A stretch of DNA of 64,000 bases from Eucalyptus grandis (Eukaryota > Streptophyta > Magnoliopsida > Myrtales > Myrtaceae): positions 42,701,529-42,765,528 of the forward strand of contig NC_052616.1 of assembly GCF_016545825.1 (NCBI RefSeq), given 5' to 3'. The translations under genes were made by a program, and so were the position numbers. Below are positions 1-10,069 of this stretch, piece after piece; within the stretch, counting starts at the first letter, position 1, and every line of letters begins with the position of its first letter. The notes under the pieces are model-generated. The model ran no database searches and was not told the origin of the DNA. It saw only the letters and a program-made list of their open reading frames with translations.

Positions 1-289
1 TTATATAGATATTTAAATTTAATATTTTTGAAAGTGGCACAAGCTGGAATTTAAATAAATATAAAAAGGGCATGATAAATGGATTATTTTAATTGGCATA
101 AATTCCATAAATATTATTTTATGAATAATTGCATCATGTTGCGTGTATGATGTGGTCTTGATGTATGCATTGAGATGCATATATGAATTCAATGATGAAT
201 ATGATCTTGAATGCCATCACATCACATGCCATGATTAAAATTGAGCTATAATTGAAGATGTGAATTGAGATAAATGAGAAGGTCGTCAG

Positions 290-650
290 AGGTGTGAGCC
301 GATGATGCCCCGGGAGTGTCGGGATGCCCGGTGGTATACGGTACATAATTCCAGGGGAGGCCTGGTGGTATGTCGGTACGTAATTCCGGAAGCCTCGGAG
401 GTTTGTGCCCGGGGGGATGCCTCGCGATGCTAGTTGGGATGCGAGATGCTCGGCCAGGGAGTGTAAATGTCGGAAGCCTCGGAGGTTTTTGCCCGAGGGG
501 ATGCCTCGTGATGCCAGTTGGGATACGAGATGCCCGGAATGTGGGGGGCCGGATGCCCAGTGGCCTTAAATGGTTGAATGCCGAAGGGTTCTTGCGATGC
601 CAGGATTGGGCGCAAGTGATGAATGTGGGATGCAAACATTGGTCCCGGGA
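290..650 (+). repeat. Degenerate minisatellite in the LTR intron (GATGCCCGG / GGTTTGTGCC units)
   Basis: Imperfect units built from 'gggatgcccgg', 'gcctcggaggtttgtgcc' and 'gtacgtaattccggaagcc' recur about every 30-60 bases. The same array occupies the equivalent place at 13640-13900, upstream of the LTR acceptor. ORFs here are by-products of the repeat. Confidence 0.75.
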
Positions 651-734
651 AGGATAAATGTGGCGGTCCAATGTGAAAAGATGACATGAGAAATTAAAAT
701 TGAAATATGCATGATGATATATGCATGACATGAT

Positions 735-860
735 GATATGTGCATGGATGCATGGTAATGATGATGGCACATGTGATATGATGATGATGAATGCATGGAT
801 GCATGGTAATGATGATGGCACATGTGATATGATGATGATGAATGCATGGATGCATGCCAA
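735..860 (+). repeat. 51-bp tandem repeat, about 2.4 copies
   Basis: The unit 'catggatgcatggtaatg...gatgatgatgaatg' is repeated nearly exactly with a 51-base period, then decays into ATG/CAT-rich sequence up to about 950. Reverse-strand ORFs rich in His and Ile come from this repeat and are not genes. Confidence 0.8.
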
Positions 861-1573
861 TGATGATGGTAAATGCATGATATGATGGTAATGAATATAT
901 GATGATGTATGTACATGAGGTATGATGACATGTGCATGATATCAAGGTAAATTGTGCATGGATACTTCAATGACATGTAATGCTATGATTGTGATGATTG
1001 CATGGCATGATGTTTTGAGTGGTTTGTTGGTCCTTTACCTACTGAGTAGTTGTACTCACCCCATTTGGGGAATAACATTTCAGACTAGATAAGATACATC
1101 TGCTGCCACTGCTACCAGTAGATGAATCAAGTGGTTGGTTATGATTACAAGAAGGCGAATAGTAAAGGGAGGAACTTTTGGACGCCAACACTAATCGATG
1201 GACTTTAAGTATTCGACTGTTGGAGAAGATGTCGGTCATCCTTTGAAGTGTAGTCGAGTATAGAAGACTATGGCATTTTGATGTACCGACTAAAGATGTC
1301 CATATGCTCTATGTAAATAAACATGTTCGGTTTTAACTTATATAAGATGTTTAGTAGGTGTGCATCGTTTTCTGAATATAGGGAATGGAGTTGTTGGATG
1401 TGCTTCCGTATATAAATTGCGCAAGGGACCGATCTAAAAGATGTAAACCCCCAAGTTTTATGGACCCGCTGCAATTGAAATGGTATCAGAGTGACATGTT
1501 ATTAGGAAAAAGGTGAATGGTAAGCGAACTGTGGTGACCCTAATCGGATCGGGGGCCGTCAAGGGGTGCCACA

Positions 1574-2036
1574 AGTTGCGACCTCAGTTGCCTGAGGTTC
1601 GTCACGACCTCAGTCGCCTAAGGTTCGTCACGACCTCCAGTCGCCTGAGGTCGCGAACCTCAAGCAAGTTGCGACCTCAGTCGCCTGAGGCTGCAGAGGC
1701 CAGATCTGGCCATTCGGCGGCCAGATCTGGCCTTTGGACCGCTAGATCTAGCCTTCGAATTGCCAGATTTGGTGGCCTGAGGTGGCACTGACCCGGTTAA
1801 CGCCGCTTGGGTTCACGCGACCTTAGGCGGCGTCGCCTGGTTCGTGTGCGCTAGGCAACACCGCCTGGGTGGCGGGTCGCTCCACCCCTAGGTGGTGGTC
1901 ACTGGGGACGCGCGACCCTCAGGCGGTGGTGGCAACTGCTGGAGAAGCCTGATGGGTGGGGAAGAAGAAGATGAACTGGGAAGAAGATGGTCGGGAAGAA
2001 GAAGACGAAGAGAGAAATGAAATGACGCGGTGAAAT
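1574..2036. other. GC-rich spacer with palindromic repeats; no gene seen
   Basis: Four imperfect copies of 'gcgacctcagtcgcctgagg' lie at about 1578-1692, followed by three palindromic 'ccagatctgg'-type sites (1708-1755) and an 'aggcggcgtcgcctgg'-like stretch. Composition differs sharply from the AT-rich LTR before it. The ORF running through it is low complexity. Origin unknown. Confidence 0.5.
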
Positions 2037-2040
2037 TTTA

Positions 2041-2873
2041 CATTTCCCAATGCTTAATGCCCAAAGCGACCACTCCCAAGTATTCAGCTTCCAGCATTTG
2101 GAATGCCCACATTTCACAAAAGAGCATTCGAATGTTTTGCCAAACATAAAAAATTTTCCCCAAGGGGTTTTGGGTGGGAAAGTCCAACCAAATGGGGCCT
2201 CTCCCTCCTTCCTTGTCTTTGGGCAGATTCTCGATAGCTCTTTGCAAGCACACCTTGCACTCCACTGACATCAAATCCAGCGTGCACTGAGCGAGCGTGT
2301 AGAGCCGCTTCGAGCTCGTGATGTCGGCGTTCTTGACAGCAAACCTCTTCTTAGACCCATCGCTCGTCGCACTCTCCACCAATTCATCGGTCGTGTCCTT
2401 TAGCAACTGGCAAAGCTGCTAGGGCTTGAAATGTTGACCACGTTCATCAATACGAAGGCTAGCACATCTTGCTTAATGGAGAAAATGGAGTGGTTCAAGT
2501 AACGTAGCGTGCACTCATCATACCAAATGATGGAGTCTTTCTCTTTAGGGTAGTTGCTGAGTATTTCCTTGCTCGCGTTGGCCACGCAGTGGGCACAAGC
2601 AGTGGCAGCGACGTCGTCATAGCAGAGGAATAGCCCGTAGGCACGGTCAAGTGGGTTTTTGCTGGCAGTGGCATTGGCAAAGCCGTTGGCATTCGTGGTG
2701 GCGACAAAGGAGAGGGAAGAGAGGAGGGTGTTAGATTTGTTTGGTAGGTGGATTTGGAAGTGAAGAGGGTGGTGTTTGGGCAATCATGATACAGATATTC
2801 GGGTGCAGCTTCAGTAATGTGAGCGCAAATGCTGAGAAAACTAAAGAAGAAGAAGATGAGAGAGAGGTGAATG
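2041..2873 (-). pseudogene. DUF26 (Gnk2) cysteine-rich secretory protein gene, broken; its start lies at 26302-26323
   Basis: Reading leftward, the signal-peptide end and mature N-terminus (E-A-A-P-E-Y-L-Y-H-D-C) are followed by a first DUF26 domain with the signature C-X8-C-X2-C (F-L-C-Y-D-D-V ... C-A-H-C) and I-I-W-Y-D-E-C-T-L-R-Y. A second DUF26 domain has the same spacing (L-A-Q-C ... C-K-V-C) but dissolves after N-L-P. Such secreted or CRK ectodomain proteins are extracellular and stress-related in plants. Two one-base frameshifts are visible, near 2731 and near 2405, and no kinase domain follows. The first seven codons are 23 kb away beyond a copia insertion (2874-26301), so it cannot be expressed whole. 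Identity is secure at family level only. Confidence 0.85.
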
Positions 2874-3093
2874 TGTCATGAAGGTAATTGAGGAAGAAAA
2901 TGTGGGAAACTATTCGAAGAGGAAAATGTATTGATCTCATTCAATTGTACAATCTATATACAATAGTGTATATATTACAAGAGGAGACTTAGTTAATAAG
3001 TAAATAATTATTTTTCTAATCTTTCTAATCCTAAAATAATCACAAATCCTATCAATTACAATCCACAAAAATCTTCAATCATATCTTCCAACA
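2874..3093 (-). repeat. 3' LTR of the copia element
   Basis: 220 bp, nearly the same sequence as 26070-26301, apart from small indels such as the extra 'accttcaatcat' in the 5' LTR. On the minus strand it begins TGTTGGAAGATATG and is preceded by a purine tract (GAGGGGGAG, 3094-3102). The left end falls on the target site gaatg. Confidence 0.9.
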
Positions 3094-5664
3094 CTCCCCC
3101 TCAAGCTGGTGGCTTGTATATGTCCAAGACGCCTAACTTGTTTAAAAGATATGTATGCTGTCTTTGACAAAGTGGTTTAGTAAATATATCTACAGGCTCC
3201 TCCGTGGTTTTGATCCCTCTTGTCTTGATGATGCCTTCTTGGATCTTCTCTCGAGTGAAATGGCAATCAACTTCTATATGTTTTGTCCTCTCATGTAATA
3301 TGGGATTTGCTGCAAGCTTGAGGGCTGAATCATTATCACAAAAGAGTAATGTCGGACCCTTAACTTGTATCTCAAGATCTAGAAGTAAGCCTCGTAGCCA
3401 TACTACTTCACAAACAGTCTTAGCCATAGATCGATATTCAGCTTCTGTTGAGGATAAGGACATAGTAGACTGCTTCTTTGTCTTCTATGAAAGTAATGAC
3501 TTTCCAAATTTGATACAAAAGCCAGTGATAGATCTCCTACTCATAGGACATGTAGCATAATTGCACTTTTGTGAGAGGAGTATCCCTAGACCTAGACATT
3601 TCTTCAGGTATTTTACTACCTTCAAAGCTACATTCATATAGGACTGCTTTGGACTGTGCATGAACTGACTAAGAGTATGTATTGCATAGCAAATGTCTGG
3701 CCTAGTCATGGTGAGATAGATAAGTTTTCCAACAACTCTTTGATAGCTTGTCGGATCTTTCAATAATGGATCGTCAGAAGGTGATATCCCAACATCATAA
3801 TCAACAGTGGTCAATTTGGCATTTTGTTCAATGGGAATAATGGCTGGTTTGCATTCTGATAATCCTGCTTCTGATATAATCTCCATCACGAATTTTCGTT
3901 AGCTAAGAGAGATTCCTTGATCTGAATGAGCTATCTTTATTCCAAGAAAATATTCAGGTGACCCTAAATCTTTGATGTGAAAAGAGGAATGCAGATACTC
4001 ATTAAGCTTTTTTATAGCAAAATCATCATTTCTCATGATAAGTATGTCATCAACATAGATCATTAGGTAGATAGATGACATATCTTTTGTCCAAGTGAAT
4101 AGGGCATAATCATACTTGGACTGTTTGAATCTGGTAGTTGTAAGTGTATAAGTAAATTTGGCATACCATTGTCGAGAGGCTTGCTTCAGTCCATAAAGAG
4201 ATTTGCGGAGACAACATACCTTAGACTCCCCTTGTCTTCACAATCCTTGTGAAAGATCCATGTAAATTTCTTCATTCAAATCACCATGAAGAAAGGCATT
4301 GTGGACATCCATTTGGTGCAGTGACCAGTCTCGAAGAGCAGCGACGGATAAGAAGGAACAAACCGTGACATCCTTGGCCACCGGAGATAAGGTTTTGTGG
4401 TAGTCAAAACCTTCTTGTTGTGTGAAACCCTTGGCCACCAACCGAGCCTTATATCTTTCTATAGAACCATCTGCTCTGTACTTAATCCTGTATACCCATT
4501 TATATCCATTGGGTTTATGATGAATAGGTAATGGAACGATATCCCAAGTATGATTTTCAAATAAGGCCTGTAGTTCTGCCTCCATGGCCTTTTACCAACA
4601 TGGATCATGTATTGCCTCATTTTAACTAGTGGACTCTCGTTCCTCATAAATATGGCTAATGCAACATAGATTTACTGAGGACAGCTAATCAAATGAAGCA
4701 TATGTAGAAATAGGATAACGAGTACCTGACGTTTTTGAGGAAGAGCACACATAATCCTTCGTCTTGGCTAGCAAGCAAGTAACATGACTAGATCGTCGCG
4801 GTGGCTCATTCTACACCTCCAAAGGTGATTCTTCAATTGTTGTGGGTTCTATGGAAGCTGTCATCTGAGACTCCTTTTCCATAGGATGATCTTCAATCGA
4901 ATGTCCAGTAGAAAACTCATTGGACATTGAAGGTGACGTTGTATCCATTCCATGACGTCTTGGAGGAGAAATAACAATTTATGATTTTTCAGAAGATAGA
5001 TCCTCTTCTGACAAGAATCAATGATTAGTTTTCATATCATTTGCAGATATAGAGGTGGCATCTTTGAAGGGAAAAATATCTTCATGAAAAACAACATCCC
5101 TACTGACAAAAAATTCTCCGGTGGACTGCTATTAACATTAGGCATTACAATAAATAAAACAATAAATAAAAAAGAATAAAGAATGAGGATTTAAAATGCT
5201 TCATAAACCCGATATCCTTTCTTTAGGTTGGGATATCCCATGAATATGCACTAGCAAGCACAAGGGCCCATTTTATCGCGGGGCCTACTATAGTCACATA
5301 ATAGAGACAACCAAACACTTTGAGATGACTTAGGTCTGGTTTCCTCCCATATAATATCTCAAATGTAGTTTTCCCTTCTAAGATGCGTGATGGCATATGA
5401 TTTATCAGATATGTTGCAATGACCACACAATCTCCCCAAAATTTTTCACTCAACAACTCCATTTTGCTGTGGGGTATAAGTGTAGGAACTTTCAAGCTAA
5501 ATTCCATTTGAGGAAAAGAAAGAAGCACATTCACCATTAGAGAAATCTCTTCCGTTATCAGTGCAAATGTGTCAAATTGACTTCCCAAATTGATTTTTGG
5601 ATAAGGAAAGAAAAATCCTTAGATGAGAAAGGACTTGATTTTTGGATTGCATGAGGAACACTCA
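3094..5664 (-). pseudogene. Copia pol, 3' half: integrase C-part, reverse transcriptase, RNase H
   Basis: From high to low coordinates: integrase C-terminal part (F-W-G-D-C, then K-P-D-L-S-H-L-K-V-F-G-C at about 5300-5440), RVT_2 reverse transcriptase ([18 protein letters not shown] at about 4270-4310), the Y-V-D-D-I-L-I box near 4040, and RNase H (S-S-T-E-A-E-Y-R-S near 3440 to the D-I-F-T-K-P-L end near 3180). Several frameshifts and stops separate the blocks (for example at 3890, 4085, 4230 and across 4600-5220). Non-functional. Confidence 0.9.
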
Positions 5665-5669
5665 TGTGG
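5665..5669 (+). repeat. Target-site duplication of LTR B1 (TGTGG); partner at 23420-23424
   Basis: TGTGG immediately precedes the LTR start TGTGACAGCC and recurs directly after the LTR end GATATGACA at 23419. The copia integrase frame resumes across the two sites when the insert is removed, which proves the junction. Confidence 0.92.
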
Positions 5670-6660
5670 TGTGACAGCCTGAATTTTCAGATTTCATTTT
5701 CGATTAAATAAATCGGGCCTTTCGTTGACGTGCCGATGGTGTTATTATCTGAGTTGATTACTCACGAGATAACTAGACTTTTTGGGGAAGCCATTAAGGG
5801 ATTTTAATGCAATAGACATGATAATTCGACTAGGAATCGACTGCTCGACCGTGTTGATCTGCAATGGTCATTACGGCATTGTCAAAATCAATCAGAGATC
5901 AAAGATAGGTCAATTCGACTCAGATATGTGATCAAAGTGTGGATGATTCTACTTGATTGCAAAATTCCCATCAATTGGCACTAAATTGATTTTCTGTCAT
6001 TTTGGATATCCCGTGTCGATAATTGAAACCTTGAAATTTTCATGACAACCAAGAGTCACCAATGTGTCGAAGATGTACATTGTGACTCGAGATAAATCGA
6101 TCACAGGTCAAATGCACCAAAAATTTCTAAAAGTTACCCGATAGACTAGGTCACCCTAAAATCGCGTCGAATTGAAATTAACCGCAAATTTGAATACGAT
6201 TTCAGAAATTGAAAGTTCTGTCGTGTTACAATTCATGTTAGGAATGTGGACTTATCCTCCACAGAATTTTCAGAGATTCTGAGATTTTTACGGAAAATCG
6301 TTTTGGACAATTTGGAAGTTAGAAGAAATTTTGTTTAGCCGAATTGAGGGGAGTTTTGACTTCCAAGCTGAACTATTTGGCGTTAGGGAGGAGAAGTACA
6401 CTATCAGCATCAAAACTTGTGTATGACGCTCACTTTGGTGCCAAAAGTTTCTATCGGATCACTTAAGTGCCAACAAATTTGAAAAACAATCACTTCAGTG
6501 CCAACGCAGATGGAATTGGCCGGAAATCCGATGTGGCACATTTTTATTAATTTTTTAAGCGAACGTGGCTTGTTAGAGAGTACGGTCGGCCATCCAAACA
6601 ACAAAACGACGCCGTTTCGCATCTTCTCCCAACTTAGAAACCCTAAATCCCAAAATTGAG

Positions 6661-6722
<62 letters not shown>
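6661..6722 (+). repeat. (GA)n microsatellite
   Basis: About 30 uninterrupted GA units. It generates the Ser-Leu repeat ORF on the minus strand, which is not a gene. Confidence 0.95.
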
Positions 6723-6726
<4 letters not shown>

Positions 6727-8689
6727 CATCGTCTTCTTCTTCCTTGAAGACCAACACCAACAGCAACACCAGCAGTGGCACCAGCTGTGACATCTTGAAA
6801 TTCGAACCCGTTTTGATAAAGTGAAATGGGATTTCGTCGACGTGCCTATGATCCTTTTTCTCTGAGCTGATCACTCATGAGTTAACTAACCTATTGGGTG
6901 AACTCGTTAAGGGATATATCCGCGGTAAAATCCCAAAAAGCTACATAATTGGTTGGATTGGACTAAAATCACGTTTGATCGATTATAACCAGAGAATTGA
7001 ATTCGATTTCAGGAATTGAATATTCGAGCGTGTCATAATTCATTTTTTTAGGATCTTGTCTCATCGTCCGTCAAATTATTGATGAGTCCGGAATTTCGGG
7101 AAAGAAATTATCAGAGGAAAAATTGAACACCTTGGAAGAAATTAAAAGAGAAAGGGAAATGATAGAAGTAATTTGAATAGTAGGATTTTTACTATTTGAT
7201 TACTTTTGTATTTTCTTTCTCTCTCTCATTCTCTCTCTCTTTTCTTTTCTCTCCACCGAATGCCTTGCTGTTTTTCACTTTCCCTCCTTCACTTTTCACC
7301 TTTTGACTATTCAACACTTGTCCTTTCTCTCTTCTCTCTCTTATCTCTTCTTCTCTTCTTCTCTCTCCCTCTCTCAACACACTCTCTCTCTCTCCCTCCG
7401 TTCGAATGAAGACAAAAAAGCGAGAGGAAGAAGAGAAGCCACCGAGAGAAGAGGAAGACCGAACCAACTCGTTGTCGCCGCCCGCGCCGCCACTCACCGC
7501 TCGCCTCTGCCTCTCCCTCACCCCCTTAGCTATCTTCACCACCCTGTCTTCTCCTCCCCTTTGTTTGTGCGAAGCCCGGCGGAAGTGGAAGCAGGCAACC
7601 AGCACCACCCGAAGGAGCAGCAGGTAACCACTCGGGCGTCGTCGCACCGCCGCCCGTGCGACGCCGCAGCTCAACCGCCTCACGCCCACGCCTGACGTCC
7701 CCACCATGCGACCCCAGCCCTGTTCTGCCTCTATCCAGCCACGTTCAACTACCTTCGGCCGCCGCCTAGCTCCGCCCGGCCACCACGCAGCGTCCCCGGA
7801 GTCCCGCTCGCCCTCCACCGGCCTCACCTTGCCATTTCGGCCACCAGACGATCTTCGTCCAGCGAATAACAGTGGCTAGAAAAGTGGGTTTCTAGCCCTG
7901 TTCAAGGCCCGCTTTGGGCCGTTTTCGGGCCCCGGACCTAAGCTGTGCTTTGGGGTTTATCGTTCCTCGCGTCGTCCCCGTCGGATTGATCCGATTTGCG
8001 TGCAATTCCGGTGAGTAATCTCACTAATCCTTGCTTAGTCGGCTAATTATACTTAATTGTTGTTTAGTTTTTTAATTAGGTTTAGGTGGTAAGATTAGTG
8101 TTTATTAGTTAATTATGATGCAAATTAGACAAATTGAATGTGTATTTAGAAAGTAGACATGGTCTAATATTTATTGAGGGTAGCTCGGGATTTTTCTGAC
8201 CCTTTATCGGGCTTCAATTTGACAATTCGGGCTTAAGTGGAATTTTTGGCATTTAAATATTATTTTTGGAATTAAATTAATAAATTATTTATTTTCCAAA
8301 ATTCAACTGAGATGACTAGTGACCGGAATATTATGCTGATGACCATGGTGAAGTCCATTTATTTAATTGGGCTTATTTTAAGCTAAATTGAATTTTAATA
8401 TTAATTATTTAATTTTCGAAATTAATTAATTATTTATTTATTTTCGGAAATTAAGGTTGAGATGACCGACGACTGAAATCTCGTGCTGATTGTCATGGTG
8501 CAGTCCATTTATTTAATTGAGTTCTACATTGTGCTGAATTAAATAAATTGTGGTTTTTTATGGGATTATTCCCAAAATTGAATTGATTTAATGGTGGATT
8601 TTTAGGATATGTTCCTAAATTGATTATTTGGGTAAATTGAGTATGAATTAAGGTTGTGGATAATTACTTTAGAAATGGGATGAATCATC

Positions 8690-8907
8690 ATGAAAGGCAC
8701 GCGGCTCGGTGAATAGTACATCATCTCGGAGAATGCACGTGGCTCGGTGATTTGGTATATTGCCTCGGAGAATGCACGTGGCTCGATGATTAGTACGTCG
8801 CCTTGGAGAATGCACGAGGTTTGATGATTAGATATGTCACCTTGGAGAATGTACGTGGCTTGGTGACGAAGTATATCGCCTTGGAGAATGCATGTGGCTC
8901 GGTGACT

Positions 8908-8948
<41 letters not shown>

Positions 8949-9110
8949 CTTAGAGAATGCACGTAGCTCGGTAAATTAATGTATTACCTTGGAAAATGTA
9001 CGTGGCCCGGTGATCAGTTCCATCACCTCGGAGAATGCACGTAGCTCGATGATAAGAAATATCGCCTCGGAGAATGCATGTGGCTCGGTGATTGGTTTTA
9101 TCAGTTGAGA
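8690..9110 (+). repeat. Minisatellite of about 42 bp in the LTR B2 intron
   Basis: Nine to ten imperfect copies of 'gaatgcacgtggctcggtga' plus a variable 'ttagtatatcgcctcgga' half. A pure (AT)n run at 8908-8943 interrupts the array. Repeats of different sequence occupy the same position in B1 (22600-22830), B3 (30773-30976, 40056-40440) and F (59860-59990). Confidence 0.9.
8908..8943. repeat. (AT)n microsatellite inside the minisatellite
   Basis: About 18 AT units in one copy of the 42-bp repeat; recent expansion. Confidence 0.95.
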
Positions 9111-9331
9111 CTGTATAGCAATGACTAGAATGACCCGGGAAATGGTCAGAGTGTCATGTAATCGATTAAGTCAATTGATCATTGCTTTGATTTGATATTG
9201 TGAATTGATTGACTGAATGGAAATGACCGTGAGTGGTCTTGTTGGTATATAATTGACTAGGTCGATTTGATCGATACTTCGATCTGTGATGTGATTACTT
9301 GGGTGTCTATTTGATCCGTGCTAACATGCAG

Positions 9332-9349
9332 GTGGGATCTGAGGCCAAG
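9332..9349 (+). other. Predicted 18-nt microexon of LTR B2
   Basis: Preceded by a branch-like and acceptor sequence (GCTAACATGCAG) and followed by a consensus donor (AAG|GTAAGT). It reads V-G-S-E-A-K in frame with the ORF of the next exon. Equivalent segments of 17-18 nt with both splice signals occur at 22958-22974, 31147-31164, 40607-40624 and 60236-60252, ending in a GA-G-nC-(A/C)AG pattern. Splicing is inferred, not shown. Confidence 0.65.
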
Positions 9350-9432
9350 GTAAGTCCTCTGACTCGTGCTGTGCTTAGGCAACCATGTAGTGTATTGGTT
9401 CTTTAATTGAGTCTTAGTGGGGTAGAGCTCAC

Positions 9433-9472
9433 TGAGACGTAGTCTCATCCCGGTTGTGGGACATTATTTCAG
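9433..9472 (+). promoter_or_regulatory. Conserved hairpin pair before the LTR 3' splice site
   Basis: TGAGAC-gta-GTCTCA (9433-9447) is followed by CCC-ggttgt-GGG (9449-9460) and the acceptor ATTATTTCAG. The first stem recurs before the acceptor in most LTRs of this window with compensated base changes. Confidence 0.65.
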
Positions 9473-9481
9473 GCCCTTAGA

Positions 9482-10069
9482 ATGGCAGGACCTCCACCTC
9501 CTCATCCTCGTATGCACTACGGTATCCCAGAGCATATTTCAAAATTAGAGACCCACTTCCACGTCCACCCTCACCCGGAAGGATTAGTGTACGTATTAGT
9601 TCAATCAACCATCTGGGTTAACGTGGGGGAGGAAGACTAGAGGCCCCACAGATATCGGTCTTGGTACTATGATTATTTTGATGGATGCAGAGAAGGTCCT
9701 ATTCCGGAAGAGGACGTGCCTTTTGACGTGATGAAAAAGGCGTTTGGAGAGGGAACAGCTGATCGAGTGGATGGATCGGTAGTGGATGCGAGGGACCTGC
9801 AGCAAGAGGCCAAGGCTCGCACTCTTGTATATTCGATCAAGGAGGACAATGGGCATGAAGGTAATGGTGAGATGCCGCAGCAGGATGAGGAAGGACTGAA
9901 GGAGGACAAAGACTGGGGAGCAGCTGAGGAGATGCCTGAAGATGAGTCGACATCTGAAGCCGAAGATGAAGCTAAAGAAGAGAATGATGAGTTGGAAGAG
10001 AATGGACTGAGTGAAGAGGTGTCAGAGGAGGATCATAATGATCCTGTATATGATCCGGATGAGGACTGA
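9482..10069 (+). pseudogene. LTR-borne small protein gene (family B), 195 codons with one in-frame TAG
   Basis: ATG at 9482 lies nine bases after the acceptor in a context shared with the copy at 60380 (cttag-ATGGC). The frame continues to TGA at 10069 with a single amber stop at 9638-9640. N-terminus M-A-G-P-P-P-P-H-P-R; core S-T-I-W-V-N then H-R-Y-R-S-W-Y-Y and E-G-P-I-P; middle K-A-F-G-E-G-T-A-D; then a tail of mostly Glu and Asp ending D-P-D-E-D. No signal peptide or membrane segment. The core matches proteins at 14407, 44516, 56597, 60380 and 63856. Function unknown; not a known gag or pol domain. Confidence 0.65.

Larger units (their letters stand above)
1..1573 (+). mobile_element. 3' part of a family-A gypsy LTR, cut by the window edge
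   Basis: The last 170 bases match the end of the complete chromovirus LTR that ends at 15105, including the stretch 'accgatctaaaag', the decayed primer-like 'ggtatcagagtgac' and the terminal GGGTGCCACA. It carries the same minisatellite zone (290-650), the same double hairpin before a TTTCAG acceptor (1043-1083) and the same AT-rich U5. Unlike other A copies no long ORF follows the acceptor, only about 28 codons from 1122. No primer-binding site follows position 1573, so this is a solo LTR or a truncated end. Confidence 0.75.

Noticed and set aside
246..976. Long minus-strand His/Ile-rich ORFs
   Set aside because: They translate the ATG/CAT-rich tandem repeats; no domain, and all frames stay open because of the repeat.
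6410..6874. 154-aa minus-strand ORF with a Ser-Leu run
   Set aside because: Product of the (GA)n repeat spanning a TIR and the LTR B2 border; it crosses an insertion junction.
7192..7827. 211-aa minus-strand Arg/Glu-rich ORF
   Set aside because: Antisense to the CT-rich and GC-rich leader of LTR B2; not conserved in other B LTRs.
8690..9110. CRISPR-like array
   Set aside because: Units are contiguous and diverged with no unique spacers; eukaryotic LTR minisatellite.
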